A stretch of DNA of 50,039 nt from Clostridiales bacterium CHKCI006 (lineage in GTDB: Bacteria; Bacillota_I; Bacilli_A; Erysipelotrichales; Coprobacillaceae), in NCBI GenBank assembly GCA_900018345.1, contig FCNA01000109.1, positions 1 to 50,039 of the forward strand. The letters are read 5' to 3'. Position numbers and translations under genes: made by a program. This document shows, piece after piece, positions 35,866-44,764 of the stretch. Within the stretch, counting starts at the first letter, position 1; every line of letters starts with the position of its first letter. Below the pieces are notes generated by a model, which did no database searches, was not told the DNA's origin, and saw only the letters and a program-made list of their open reading frames with translations.

Positions 35866-38109
35866 ATGAAAGAGGAAATACTCGCCTTATTAGGCAGCGA
35901 CAGTTATCATCCGATGGATCTGCATGAATTACAGGCTTATTTCCATAAGGAAAAAGACATCGCATTTATGAAGCTGCTCGTCGAAATGGAAGAGAATCAT
36001 GAGGTGATCCGCTCTTCCTCAAACAAATATCATCTGCCCGATCGCCTGGGTTTGGTCAAGGGATACGTTCAGATGAATAAGAAAGGCTTTGCCTTTATCC
36101 GTTTAGAGGATGACAGTGAAGAAGTTTTTGTCAGTCGGGAACACATGCACCATGCCATGCAGGATGATCTTGTCATGGTAAGGATCATTCGGCGACGTCC
36201 GGAAGAAAATCCCGAAGGAGAGATTATTGCAATTCTGGATCATGGCCTTAAAAAAGCAGTCGGTGAGTTTGTCAAGTCGCGCAAGAAGTGCTTTGTGCGC
36301 TGCGATGATCCGAAATATCCATCTAAGATCTTTATCGACGACGCACATACGCTGGGTGCTATGCCGGGGCACAAAGTGGTCGTTGAGATCCAAAGTTATG
36401 AACCAAATATTTCCGGGGAAATTGTCAAAATTATAGGACATAAGAATGATCCTGGCGTCGATATTCTGTCAGTGGTAGAAAGATATGATGTTGACATTGA
36501 ATTTAGCGAGGAAATCTATCGAGAGATCGAAGCAATCCCCGAATCGGTCCTGCCTGAAGAACGCAAAGGTCGTCGCGATTTTCGTGACTGGCAGATCATC
36601 ACTATTGACGGGGATGATGCCAAGGACCTTGATGATGCGATTTCTTTGACCCGTTCTGCAGACGGCATCTATCATTTGGGTGTTCATATTGCGGATGTCT
36701 CGCATTATGTCAGGGAGAACACCCCTTTAGATAAAGAAGCGGTCGCCAGAGGCACCTCCATTTACTTAGTCGATCGGGTGATCCCGATGCTGCCTCATAA
36801 ACTTTCTAATGGGATCTGTTCTTTAAATGAGGGGGTCGACCGACTGACACTGTCCTGTCTGATGGATGTGAATGCTCAGGGCGAGGTCATCAATCATGAG
36901 ATCGTCGCTTCAGTGATTCGTTCCCAAAAGCGCATGACTTACCGCCATGTCAATGAGATACTGGCTGGGAATGAAAAAAGGCGCATTCAGTATAGTGAGC
37001 TTGTCGAGCTTCTCGAAAGAATGCAAGAGTTGGCGCACATTTTATCCAGAAAACGTAAAGCTCGCGGTGCGATCGATTTTGATACCAAAGAGGCCAAGAT
37101 CATTGTCAACGATAAGAGCCAGGCAGTCGATATTGCCGTGCGGGAACGCGGCGAGGGGGAACGCCTGATTGAAGACTTTATGCTGCTGGCCAATGAAACG
37201 GTGGCTGAGCATTTTAAATGGCTGGATCTGCCCTATATCTATCGAATTCATGAGAAGCCTCAGCTCAAAAAGCTGCAGCGTTTAGCTTTATTATTAGGAC
37301 CTTTAGGTTACCATTTACATGGTTCATTGAGTCATATTCATCCGCGTGAGTTGGCCAGTCTGGTGGATGAAAGCAAAGGTCAGCCTGAGCATACCTTGAT
37401 TGCGACCACCATGCTGCGCTGCATGCAGAAAGCGAAATATAGTCCGGAATGTTTAGGACACTTCGGTTTGGCTGACGAATATTATACGCACTTTACCAGT
37501 CCGATTCGTCGTTATCCGGATCTCTTAGGGCATCGTTTGATCCATACGTATTTGATCGATGGGGATATGAGTTCAAAGACACAGGCGAAGTACGCTGAAA
37601 TACTGCCCGATCTTGCAGAACAGTGTTCATTGCGCGAAGTCGTTGCGGTTGATCTGGAAAGAGAAGTAGAGGACGTCAAGAAGGCCGAGTATATGAGTGC
37701 CCATATCGGAGAAGAATTCGACGGCTATATTTCTTCAATCACGCGCTTTGGTTTCTTTGTTGAATTGGCCAATACGGTGGATGGTCTGGTTCATCTCTCA
37801 GAGCTGAAAGATGACTATTATTACTTTGATGAAGTCAATACGACGCTGATTGGTGAACGTACGGGAAAAGTCTTTCATCTATGCGATCCCATCAGGGTCC
37901 GCGTTACCGGTGCCAATAAAGATGAAGGAACGGTAGACTTTACGATAGTCAAAACCAAAAAGGAAAAAGGCAAGAAAAAAAGTAAAGCGAAAACCAGTCA
38001 AAGAAATGAACGGGCGACCAGACGCGTCGACCAGCGTTTGAAGAAGGCCAAAGCAAAAACATCTTCTTTTGAGCCTTTTATGAAAAAGAAGAATAAGAGG
38101 AGGCGTTAA
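35866..38109 (+). CDS. rnr: Ribonuclease R
   Basis: A 747-residue 3'-5' exoribonuclease of the RNB family. An N-terminal winged-helix region (about 1-60) and cold-shock-like domains precede the RNB core. The Mg2+-binding [12 protein letters not shown] block is intact. A C-terminal S1 domain ([32 protein letters not shown]) is followed by a tail rich in Lys and Arg. RNase R degrades structured RNA and faulty mRNAs released by tmRNA, which fits its linkage to smpB and ssrA. GGAAGTGGGTGA precedes the ATG. Confidence 0.97.
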   Translation: MKEEILALLGSDSYHPMDLHELQAYFHKEKDIAFMKLLVEMEENHEVIRSSSNKYHLPDRLGLVKGYVQMNKKGFAFIRLEDDSEEVFVSREHMHHAMQDDLVMVRIIRRRPEENPEGEIIAILDHGLKKAVGEFVKSRKKCFVRCDDPKYPSKIFIDDAHTLGAMPGHKVVVEIQSYEPNISGEIVKIIGHKNDPGVDILSVVERYDVDIEFSEEIYREIEAIPESVLPEERKGRRDFRDWQIITIDGDDAKDLDDAISLTRSADGIYHLGVHIADVSHYVRENTPLDKEAVARGTSIYLVDRVIPMLPHKLSNGICSLNEGVDRLTLSCLMDVNAQGEVINHEIVASVIRSQKRMTYRHVNEILAGNEKRRIQYSELVELLERMQELAHILSRKRKARGAIDFDTKEAKIIVNDKSQAVDIAVRERGEGERLIEDFMLLANETVAEHFKWLDLPYIYRIHEKPQLKKLQRLALLLGPLGYHLHGSLSHIHPRELASLVDESKGQPEHTLIATTMLRCMQKAKYSPECLGHFGLADEYYTHFTSPIRRYPDLLGHRLIHTYLIDGDMSSKTQAKYAEILPDLAEQCSLREVVAVDLEREVEDVKKAEYMSAHIGEEFDGYISSITRFGFFVELANTVDGLVHLSELKDDYYYFDEVNTTLIGERTGKVFHLCDPIRVRVTGANKDEGTVDFTIVKTKKEKGKKKSKAKTSQRNERATRRVDQRLKKAKAKTSSFEPFMKKKNKRRR

Positions 38110-38110
38110 G

Positions 38111-38560
38111 ATGAAGGTCGTAGCGCAAAATAGGAAAGCCTATCATGATTATTTCATTGACGAAACCTATGAAGCGGGAATCGTGTTGAAAGGGACGGAA
38201 ATCAAATCCGTCCGTAAAGGTTCGGCCAATTTAAAAGATAGCTATATCCATATTAAAGATGGGGAAGCTTTTATCGTAGGCATGCATATTGCCCCATACG
38301 CACAGGGGAATATCTTTAATCATGATCCAACGCGGACAAGAAAACTGTTGTTACATAAAAAACAGATTCGTAAACTGGCACGTGAAACGCAGGAAACCGG
38401 TTATACGTTAGTTCCTACGAAACTCTATTTTGGCGATGGCAGTAAGGTAAAGCTGGAAGTCGCCCTGGCGCGTGGTAAAAAACTATATGATAAACGTCAG
38501 GATATGAAGGCCAAAGACGCTAAAAGAGATATTGAAAAAGCCATAAAAGAGATGTATTAA
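38111..38560 (+). CDS. smpB: SsrA-binding protein SmpB
   Basis: A 149-residue protein that binds tmRNA and places it in the empty A site of stalled ribosomes. The signatures [35 protein letters not shown] and the C-terminal [18 protein letters not shown] tail are present. It starts 1 base after the rnr stop codon, with AAGAGGAGGCGTTAAG as the ribosome site. The ssrA gene lies 46 bases downstream. Confidence 0.97.
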   Translation: MKVVAQNRKAYHDYFIDETYEAGIVLKGTEIKSVRKGSANLKDSYIHIKDGEAFIVGMHIAPYAQGNIFNHDPTRTRKLLLHKKQIRKLARETQETGYTLVPTKLYFGDGSKVKLEVALARGKKLYDKRQDMKAKDAKRDIEKAIKEMY

Positions 38561-38571
38561 TTGAGAAAATG

Positions 38572-38580
38572 TGCTATAAT
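38572..38580 (+). promoter_or_regulatory. ssrA: Extended -10 promoter of ssrA
   Basis: TGCTATAAT is a perfect extended -10 element. Predicted transcription starts within the following palindrome. No good -35 is visible at 17 bases. Confidence 0.65.
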
Positions 38581-38603
38581 ATAAAGGTGTCTGACACCTT
38601 TAT
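38581..38603 (+). repeat. Perfect 23-base palindrome between the ssrA promoter and tmRNA
   Basis: ATAAAGGTGTC and GACACCTTTAT are perfect 11-base arms around a single T. The repeat begins on the base after TATAAT and ends 3 bases before the mature tmRNA 5' end. It could be an operator at the start site, a precursor hairpin removed by processing, or a weak terminator of rnr-smpB. Confidence 0.75.
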
Positions 38604-38606
38604 TCC

Positions 38607-38961
38607 GGGGGCGTCCTGGATTCGACAGGGATTGGTCTGACTTTAGCGGCAGTCGGAGGTACACGTTAAGTACACCCAAAAAATAACTGGAAACAGAACA
38701 AATTACGCTTTTGCCTAATTAAGTCGACATAGACTTTGGCAAACGTTAGCTAGCCTAGCTCCCATCTAGGTTATCCTAACGTCATAACGATGGGATAAGC
38801 ACCTGATATGTCTGGAATCAGGTGACGAAAACCTGACAGACTCGCTTTGTGAAAGAGGGCTTACTGATCGTAGCAAAGTTAAATTCATTCAGAAAGCTAA
38901 ACTGTAGATGCTTTAGGGGGATGATCTTTGGACGCGGGTTCGATTCCCGCCGCCTCCACCA
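38607..38961 (+). ncRNA. ssrA: Transfer-messenger RNA
   Basis: A 355-base one-piece tmRNA that rescues stalled ribosomes. The 5' end GGGGGCG pairs with CGCCTCC before an encoded ACCA at the 3' end. GGATTCGACAGGGATTGG after the 5' arm and GGGTTCGATTCCCGCCGCC near the 3' end form the conserved tRNA-like domain. The resume segment ATAACT then GGA starts the tag frame at 38689, giving AGNRTNYAFA counting the charged alanine, with TAA at 38716-38718. Pseudoknot sequences follow. It lies next to smpB, as expected. Confidence 0.96.
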
Positions 38962-38973
38962 ATCAAAAAATGC

Positions 38974-39004
38974 ACACTTAGATTTTTATCTAAGTGTTTT
39001 TTTG
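38974..39004 (+). terminator. Intrinsic terminator of ssrA
   Basis: ACACTTAGAT (38974-38983) and ATCTAAGTGT (38988-38997) are perfect 10-base arms with a TTTT loop, followed by T7. Confidence 0.93.
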
Positions 39005-39125
39005 TTATCGAAATGGTTAAGAGAGTTCTATGCCAATCGTAGGCTATTTACCAGCATATGATTGATTCCTTAAAGAACGCAAGATGAGAGAGGTATCTTG
39101 CTTGAAATAGACACCTGGCAGAGGT

Positions 39126-39137
39126 AGTGATATAATG
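39126..39137 (+). promoter_or_regulatory. -10 region of the double zinc-ribbon gene
   Basis: GTAGTGATATAATGATC contains TATAAT about 30 bases before the ATG at 39166. The -35 is not clear. Between the ssrA terminator and this box I see nothing else. Confidence 0.45.
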
Positions 39138-39165
39138 ATCTTAGTGAATAGAGAGGAAGGATAAT

Positions 39166-40041
39166 ATGCAAATTGTCAAAGGAAGCTGTCCCATCTGTCA
39201 TCAGGTCATAGATGTAGATCTGGATAATCAGGCGAATATTTGTCCTTTTTGTAAGCGGGCATATGTGAGTCAGGCAGCGGTAGACGCTTATCGTAATCAA
39301 AATAACCAATCGGATCTGGAGGCTTATGTAACAAAGATCAAAAGGTTGCTTCATGTCAATATGGTATCGGAAGCTTATGATCTCATCAGACAAGTTCAAA
39401 GATTATATCCAGACAAATATCAGTCCTGGCTTTTAGATATATGGATTGAGACGAATGAATATCAAAAAAAGTATTTTGAAGATTTGACTTTGACCTGGAA
39501 GCAGGTGAAGAAAGTTGATGACCTAAGACAGTTGGATCATATTCAAGATGAAGCGTTTCAAAAGTGGTTTCAAAGCTACAGAGTGTGGATCATCAATAAC
39601 GACACAGCCTTTGCGCTCTGTAATCAATTACCGCCCTTGGAAGCATTTGAGATTCTGGATGTGGTTCAGATGAAAAAAGCAGGGATTGCAGCATGGCAGC
39701 CTGCAAACTTCTATATTTACGAAAACATGATCCCCAGAGACGCGACGATGACGGATATTTACTACGAGAATCCGGCCGGCAATGGCTTGACGATAACATA
39801 TATCTATAAAGAAAAGGACTATCGCTTTACAGGGCGATACGATTATGAAAAGATATCGTTCGTCTTAAAACTGAAAGATCCTGTTGAAGTGAAGTTTCCT
39901 TTACTCAAACAAGCGATACAGAATGTGAAAAGGAGATCAGGATGCTGTCCTTATTGTGGAAATGTCCATGGTTTATTTGGGAAAGGCTATTGTCGAGGCC
40001 AACGCACCAATGCCAGTTTTTATTGGATGCGAAATAAGTAA
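39166..40041 (+). CDS. Protein of unknown function with zinc ribbons at both ends
   Basis: 291 residues. The N-terminus has CPICHQVIDVDLDNQANICPFC (two CPxC knuckles, about residues 7-28), a zinc ribbon. The C-terminus has CCPYCGNVHGLFGKGYCRG, another metal-binding-like cluster. The middle (about 50-250) is helical with no recognised motif; YDLIRQVQRLYPDKYQSWLLDIWI could be a TPR-like pair. There is no membrane segment or signal peptide. AGGAAGGATAAT precedes the ATG. It stands alone after ssrA. I do not recognise a named family and propose no function. Confidence 0.75.
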   Translation: MQIVKGSCPICHQVIDVDLDNQANICPFCKRAYVSQAAVDAYRNQNNQSDLEAYVTKIKRLLHVNMVSEAYDLIRQVQRLYPDKYQSWLLDIWIETNEYQKKYFEDLTLTWKQVKKVDDLRQLDHIQDEAFQKWFQSYRVWIINNDTAFALCNQLPPLEAFEILDVVQMKKAGIAAWQPANFYIYENMIPRDATMTDIYYENPAGNGLTITYIYKEKDYRFTGRYDYEKISFVLKLKDPVEVKFPLLKQAIQNVKRRSGCCPYCGNVHGLFGKGYCRGQRTNASFYWMRNK

Positions 40042-40258
40042 CCTGCTGCATAATCCCGCAATGATCGCGTGCATCTTAAACGCATCAGTACGAAAGGATA
40101 CTGTACCTGATTGAGAACTCTTATCATTTTGTTGTCAACAGTACAGCAAAGCGTCGTTTAACGGATGATCAAAAGAGAGACCATGATCGTTTTATTTCTT
40201 CAATCTGGAAAACGCTGGGCATGCCCACTTTTCAGGTGTAGGATGTGGACATGGAGGG
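40042..40258 (+). other. Intergenic stretch with a possible gene remnant
   Basis: About 220 bases without an intact gene. One open frame from about 40111 to the TAG at 40240 reads protein-like (NSTAKRRLTDDQKRDHDRF, then SSIWKTLGMPTFQV). It has no start codon or ribosome site. It is most likely the remains of a deleted gene. I see no repeats or terminator. Confidence 0.3.
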
Positions 40259-40264
40259 ATGAAG

Positions 40265-40954
40265 ATGAAGAAATATGAATGTTTTGGTGCTGCCGGGATG
40301 TTGACGCTGTTAGGCGGTTTTTTAGATGCTTACACCTATACCTGTCGCGATGGTGTGTTTGCGAACGCACAGACCGGGAATGTGGTGAAGTTCGGGATTG
40401 CACTGGCCAGCGGTGAGGTCTGGCTGATGCTGCGCTATGCTATTCCTATCCTGGCCTTTGTACTGGGGGTCCTATTGAGTGTCTGGTTCTGTCATCAGAC
40501 ACATGGCAGACGATATGTCCTTCTGACCGAAGGAGCGATCGTGCTTCTAGTGAGTCTGATGCCATCATCGGCAGTGATGAATACGCTGGCCAATGTGTTG
40601 ATCTCTTTCATGTGTGCTTTACAGGCGGAAGCTTTTCGTAAGGTGCTGGGGTTAAGCTATGCATCGACGATGTGTACAGGTAACTTGCGTAGCCTGAGTG
40701 AAGCATTGGCGCGTTTTATTGCGCATCAGGATCAACAGGCACTCAAACAGATGCAACAGTATCTTTTGATCATTGGTATTTTTATTGGTGGGGTCGTCCT
40801 GGGAATCTGGCTAACGTCAGGGATCGGAACAGCAGCCATCTTATGGGCGCTTTTTGCTATCGGCTGGGTGGTGATCAAAGCTGAAGGATTCTCACGGAAG
40901 CGAAGCAAAGGCATGTTGATGATCTATGGACGTCAAAGGCAAGAGAGCGTATAA
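40265..40954 (+). CDS. YoaK family (DUF1275) membrane protein
   Basis: A 229-residue integral membrane protein with about six helices. The family start GGFLDAYTYTCRDGVFANAQTGNVV and the middle block YASTMCTGNLRSLSEAL are characteristic of YoaK/DUF1275. The function of the family is not known; a transport role has been suggested. The ATG at 40265 lies 6 bases after GGAGGG. An ATG at 40259 touches that site and is less likely. Confidence 0.88.
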   Translation: MKKYECFGAAGMLTLLGGFLDAYTYTCRDGVFANAQTGNVVKFGIALASGEVWLMLRYAIPILAFVLGVLLSVWFCHQTHGRRYVLLTEGAIVLLVSLMPSSAVMNTLANVLISFMCALQAEAFRKVLGLSYASTMCTGNLRSLSEALARFIAHQDQQALKQMQQYLLIIGIFIGGVVLGIWLTSGIGTAAILWALFAIGWVVIKAEGFSRKRSKGMLMIYGRQRQESV

Positions 40955-40979
40955 TGAGAATAGATAGGAGTGGTCGTCC

Positions 40980-41519
40980 ATGAAATACTGTGTAGAGTGT
41001 GGAGCGCGCCTTCAGATGCGCACCTGCGGAATCGATGGGATGGTACCTTATTGTCCACGCTGCAAGACATTTCGTTTTCCTATGTTCAACAGTGCGATCT
41101 CAGCGATCATCTTTAATCCGACGAAGGACAAGATCCTGCTGATCAAGCAGTATGGAATGTCTGATTATATTCTTGTCGCAGGTTATATCAACCAAATGGA
41201 AAATGCCAAAGAAACATTGGTGAGAGAAATCAGGGAAGAAACGGGGCTGTCTGTCAAAGGTTATGTGTATAATGATAATGCTTATTTTGCCCGGACCAAT
41301 ACCTTGATACATAATTATGCTGTCGTCGCTGAAAGTGAAAACTTCCATTTGACAAGTGAAGTCGATCGGGCGGAGTGGATCCCAATCGATGAGGTGTTGC
41401 ATGTTATCAAACCGCATTCGCTCGCTAAAGCGTTTGTAGCGCAGTGGTTAGAGAAAATGAAATTTCCACCAGAGAATATCTTTGCCGCGGAAAATGTAAA
41501 TGAAATTCGAAGAGATTGA
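40980..41519 (+). CDS. Nudix hydrolase with N-terminal zinc ribbon
   Basis: 179 residues. The N-terminal CVEC...CPRC pattern (residues 4-28) is a zinc ribbon like that of NADH pyrophosphatase NudC. The Nudix domain follows, with a complete box GYINQME...REIREETGL at about residues 67-89. The SQPWPFP motif that marks true NudC is absent, so NADH or RNA-cap activity is not assured. The gene follows yoaK by 25 bases with ATAGGAGTGGTCGTCC upstream. The end overlaps the region before the next gene only slightly. Confidence 0.87.
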   Translation: MKYCVECGARLQMRTCGIDGMVPYCPRCKTFRFPMFNSAISAIIFNPTKDKILLIKQYGMSDYILVAGYINQMENAKETLVREIREETGLSVKGYVYNDNAYFARTNTLIHNYAVVAESENFHLTSEVDRAEWIPIDEVLHVIKPHSLAKAFVAQWLEKMKFPPENIFAAENVNEIRRD

Positions 41520-41572
41520 GGATTTCTTTACATTTTCTTTCTTTATGCCATAATAATGAGGAGGTGATCAAG

Positions 41573-42223
41573 ATGATTCAGACAGAGGACGAATTGCTGA
41601 GGGCCATTACGGCTTATGGATTTTTACCTTTCTTTCAAAATGATATTCCCGGTTTTTCGGTGGAAGAAATGACTGATCCATCTGTTTGGTTCATGGAGGG
41701 CGTGCCTGGTCCCTGGGAATGGAAAGGACCTTTGGCAGCCAGTCAACAAGTGGTTTATGGGAAATTCTTTCATCGAAAAAGCGGTTTTATCAGCCGTGCC
41801 TGGTTTGCAGACTGGTTAAATGTACACCGTGATGGTTATGACCTGTATGCACGCTTTGATGATCATTTAGTGAGCTATCGTGATCTGGAAATCGGACAGT
41901 TGATCTTGGATCGTGAATATCTTTTGTCAACGACGTTAAAGCGCTTAGTAGCCTCTCCCAAAGGCCTGGATACCGTGCTGACACGCTTGCAGATGGAAAC
42001 GTATGTCATCATCGCGGACTTTGTCTATGCCTATAATCGAGCCGGTGAACCCTATGGCTGGGGAACCGCGCTTTACAGCAGTCCGGAAGTCCATTTGGGT
42101 CGCGACTTTGTAGAGAAAGCCTATCAGTCCACGGTAGCATCATCCAGAGAGCGCATCTTGGATCATCTTGCCGGCATGTTGCCTCAGGCAACCAAACAAC
42201 AATTATCCCAATGGATAGGTTAG
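41573..42223 (+). CDS. AlkZ-related protein of unknown function
   Basis: A 216-residue cytoplasmic protein. The segment PFFQNDIPGFSVEEMT...PGPWEWKGPL and YGKFFHRKSGFISRAWFADWLN is a pattern I associate with a group of small Bacillota proteins described as AlkZ-related. AlkZ glycosylases repair interstrand crosslinks, but this protein is much shorter and the catalytic QxQ motif is not obvious. DNA-repair activity is therefore doubtful. The ATG at 41573 follows GAGGAGGTGATCAAG; an in-frame upstream ATG at 41516 is unlikely. The SDR gene follows by 11 bases. Confidence 0.6.
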   Translation: MIQTEDELLRAITAYGFLPFFQNDIPGFSVEEMTDPSVWFMEGVPGPWEWKGPLAASQQVVYGKFFHRKSGFISRAWFADWLNVHRDGYDLYARFDDHLVSYRDLEIGQLILDREYLLSTTLKRLVASPKGLDTVLTRLQMETYVIIADFVYAYNRAGEPYGWGTALYSSPEVHLGRDFVEKAYQSTVASSRERILDHLAGMLPQATKQQLSQWIG

Positions 42224-42234
42224 GAGGAATAGAG

Positions 42235-42951
42235 ATGATGTTTAAAGATCAGGTCGTGGTGATCACGGGCGGCGCACATGGGATCGGCGCTTGCATCAAG
42301 GCCATGTTTGAAAAAGAAGGGGCCAGGGTCTATAGTATTGATTTAGTCAAGCATGACGGCTTTCAGGGAGATATTGGAAAACAGGAAGATCTGGAAGCCT
42401 TTGTGCAGACTATTCTGGCTTCTGAGACAGAGGTCAATCATATTATTAATAATGCGAAACCCACGATGTTAGGGCTGGATGAAGCAAGCTATGAGGATTT
42501 TAATGCCGCCTTGCGGGTAGGGATCACCGCTCCTTTTTGGTTGGTGAAATGCTTGAAGGATCATTTAGCTCCCCATGCCAGCATTGTCAACATTGCTTCT
42601 TCACGCGATCGGATGAGTCAACCACAAACCGAAAGCTATGCAGCGGCCAAAGGCGGTATAGATAGTCTCACGCATGCCATGGCAATGTCATTAGCGGGGA
42701 AGGCGCGTGTCAATGCAATCTCTCCTGGCTGGATTGATGTAGACGGCAGTCTATATACGGGCAGTGATGCCAACCAGCATCCGGTCAAACGTGTCGGAAA
42801 ACCGGAGGATATCGCACATATGGTTCTGTTTTTATGCAGTGAGAAAGCCGGTTTTATGACAGGAGAAAATATTTGCATTGATGGCGGGATGACCCGGCAG
42901 ATGATCTATCATGGTGATGATGGCTGGAATTTAGAGGAAATAAAGGAATAG
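42235..42951 (+). CDS. Short-chain dehydrogenase/reductase
   Basis: A 238-residue Rossmann-fold oxidoreductase. The cofactor motif TGGAHGIGA is at the N-terminus. The catalytic serine (NIASSRDRMS) and the YAAAK motif are present. The usual NNAG reads NNAK, a mild change in the structural motif. GWIDVDGSLYTGS and the C-terminal ENICIDGGMTRQMIYHGDDGW are typical of the classical SDR family. The substrate is unknown. TTAGGAGGAATAGAG precedes the ATG. It forms a two-gene unit with the AlkZ-related gene and ends at a terminator. Confidence 0.93.
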   Translation: MMFKDQVVVITGGAHGIGACIKAMFEKEGARVYSIDLVKHDGFQGDIGKQEDLEAFVQTILASETEVNHIINNAKPTMLGLDEASYEDFNAALRVGITAPFWLVKCLKDHLAPHASIVNIASSRDRMSQPQTESYAAAKGGIDSLTHAMAMSLAGKARVNAISPGWIDVDGSLYTGSDANQHPVKRVGKPEDIAHMVLFLCSEKAGFMTGENICIDGGMTRQMIYHGDDGWNLEEIKE

Positions 42952-42973
42952 ACGCAAGTGCTATTCTTTTTTT
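42946..42973 (+). terminator. Terminator at the SDR stop codon
   Basis: GAATAG (42946-42951) and CTATTC (42961-42966) pair perfectly; T7 follows. The 5' arm contains the stop codon of the SDR gene. Confidence 0.75.
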
Positions 42974-43127
42974 GTGAAGCTAGGAAGAAAGGTCATATTT
43001 GATGAGCATCACAGAATGGCATGCATTTCATTTCAATATAAGTCAGCGCATCCTCTTCAATGGCTGTGTATAATCAATCGGGCCGAACATCATCAATCAT
43101 ATTTATTATGTACCTTTGGCCAATCTA

Positions 43128-43136
43128 TGCTATACT
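43128..43136 (+). promoter_or_regulatory. Extended -10 promoter of the araC-type gene
   Basis: TGCTATACT is an extended -10 element about 30 bases before the start codon. The 150 bases upstream of it hold nothing else that I can recognise. Confidence 0.5.
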
Positions 43137-43168
43137 ATGCTTATCATTAATGAAAGCAGGTGGGACAT

Positions 43169-44026
43169 TTGGAAATGAGGTTTGAACAGGAATATGAAAA
43201 TTTAAAAGAAGTCGATGATCGGGTGCTGGATATACATCGCATTTGTATGTATCAAGACGAGAAAATAGATGCTGCTGAGCCTCTGCACGTAGGCTGTCAT
43301 TGGCATGAATGGGTGGAAATCTTAAATGTTTGTGAAGGCGAGATCACGGTCCATGCGAATGAATCGACTTTTCATGTCGGCAAAGGACAATGTATTGTCA
43401 TTGGTTCTTCGAGCCTGCATGCGATCGATTGTCCGACGGGGTATCGACATGTGCAATGTCTACATATTCCTGCGGGGTATTTGTTAGAGCATCATTGTCT
43501 GGATTATCTGGAAAAGCAGACGTTTATGATTAAGAATATGCCTGCTTTTTTAGAAAATTTAACGATCATTGCGGCTTCTATGTATCAGACGGAGGTCACG
43601 GCCAGTCTTGATTATGAGATCCATCTGCTGAAACTGGTGGCATTGTTAGTAGAAGAAAATAAAAAAGGGCGTATCATCGAATCTAAGATTGCCTATGGAT
43701 CGACCTTCCAGCAGATCCTGTCTTATATTCATGTCAATTATCACGAAGATCTGACTCTGAATGGAATAGCGAAGCATTTTGGCTATTCACCTCAGCATGT
43801 CGCACTTCTTTTTCGCACCTATCTGAAGCAGACATTTTTAGGCTATTTAAATGAGCTGAGGGTCAATAAAGCCAAGTATATGCTGTCAAGGACAGATGAG
43901 CGGATCATCGATATTGCTTTTGGCTGCGGGTATCCTAATGAGCATGCGCTGATCCGTAATTTCAAAAAAATTACCGGCTATACACCGCTTGCCTATCGTA
44001 AGGAAGCCAAGAAAATAAAGTCCTGA
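43169..44026 (+). CDS. AraC family transcriptional regulator
   Basis: About 285 residues. The N-terminal cupin (about 25-130: HWHEWVEILNVCEGEITV, GKGQCIVIGSSSLHAI) would bind an effector. The C-terminal pair of helix-turn-helix motifs (about 185-280) includes LTLNGIAKHFGYSPQHVALLF and IIDIAFGCGYPNEHALIRNFKKITGYTPLAYR. Such regulators often control sugar utilisation. No target operon is obvious next to it. The start is uncertain: TTG at 43169 lies 5 bases after AGGTGGGA, while ATG at 43175 and GTG at 43160 are alternatives. Confidence 0.92.
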   Translation: MEMRFEQEYENLKEVDDRVLDIHRICMYQDEKIDAAEPLHVGCHWHEWVEILNVCEGEITVHANESTFHVGKGQCIVIGSSSLHAIDCPTGYRHVQCLHIPAGYLLEHHCLDYLEKQTFMIKNMPAFLENLTIIAASMYQTEVTASLDYEIHLLKLVALLVEENKKGRIIESKIAYGSTFQQILSYIHVNYHEDLTLNGIAKHFGYSPQHVALLFRTYLKQTFLGYLNELRVNKAKYMLSRTDERIIDIAFGCGYPNEHALIRNFKKITGYTPLAYRKEAKKIKS

Positions 44027-44111
44027 CTACTTGTGTCAGGAAGGCGTCGTAGGTGCCAGAGGGATTGTTTGGGTTCACGAACCTGATACAATGAAATCAG
44101 GAGGTGTTCTT

Positions 44112-44708
44112 ATGAAGACAAATCTTTCTGTGGAGCCAATCAATCATCGTCCACGTCTTAGTTTTTGGGCCTTGACGCTTTTGAGCGCCATTTGGGTAAC
44201 ACGAGCGACGGTGGCAGTGAGTGCCTTTCTGCAGGTGAACTGGCCTTGGATCCTGCAGCTTCTGATGGTGGTCAGCATGAGTTTTATCTACGGGAAATGG
44301 GTCTTTGCCCATATTCATTATGACGGCCAATTCTACTGGCGGGTTCAGGATGATCATTTTTGCTTTATTGATCCAACACTCTCGAAACACAAGAAGAATC
44401 GACTGTTTCTTGGTTTCTTGTTTAAACACAAGGCCCTGCCAGAAAGCCGGATTGCATTCAATGAGATCCGCTCGATCCGTGTTTATCAGAAAAAGAAGCT
44501 GGGCTTTTATGGCCTGATGGCGTATCTGAGCTATATGACACGCACACTGCAGGATGAGAGAAGATGGACGATTCCTTTTTGGATCTCAACTGCTTTTAAG
44601 GCCGAGGCGACTTTTGCGATGCAGACTCTAGCCGCATCCGGAGTCACAGTTGAAGATCCACAGGGACTGTTATCATGTGTTTTAGGCATGGTAAAGAATG
44701 TATTTTAA
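44112..44708 (+). CDS. Membrane protein with PH-like region, function unknown
   Basis: 198 residues. Two hydrophobic segments (about 17-34 and 40-58) are followed by a cytoplasmic beta-rich region (WRVQDDHFCFIDPTL to FNEIRSIRVYQKKK) that resembles bacterial PH-like domains. No catalytic motif is visible. The ATG at 44112 follows CAGGAGGTGTTCTT. A longer in-frame reading from 44031 is rejected because it lacks a ribosome site. It is a single gene between two regulators and enzyme genes. Confidence 0.7.
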   Translation: MKTNLSVEPINHRPRLSFWALTLLSAIWVTRATVAVSAFLQVNWPWILQLLMVVSMSFIYGKWVFAHIHYDGQFYWRVQDDHFCFIDPTLSKHKKNRLFLGFLFKHKALPESRIAFNEIRSIRVYQKKKLGFYGLMAYLSYMTRTLQDERRWTIPFWISTAFKAEATFAMQTLAASGVTVEDPQGLLSCVLGMVKNVF

Positions 44709-44711
44709 GTA

Positions 44712-44741
44712 TTGGAAAAGAACTGGCTTTCGTTTTACAAT
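44712..44741 (+). promoter_or_regulatory. Promoter of the carboxymuconolactone decarboxylase-like gene
   Basis: TTGGAA (44712-44717), an 18-base spacer and TACAAT (44736-44741). Confidence 0.5.
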
Positions 44742-44764
44742 AGTCTTAAAGGAGAGTGAGTTCA

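Noticed and set aside
38849-39061. 70-codon open frame over the 3' part of ssrA and its terminator
   Set aside because: It is covered by a well-supported tmRNA and a perfect terminator hairpin, and has no ribosome site.
40980-41519. Assignment as NADH pyrophosphatase NudC
   Set aside because: The zinc ribbon and Nudix box fit, but the SQPWPFP motif after the box is missing.
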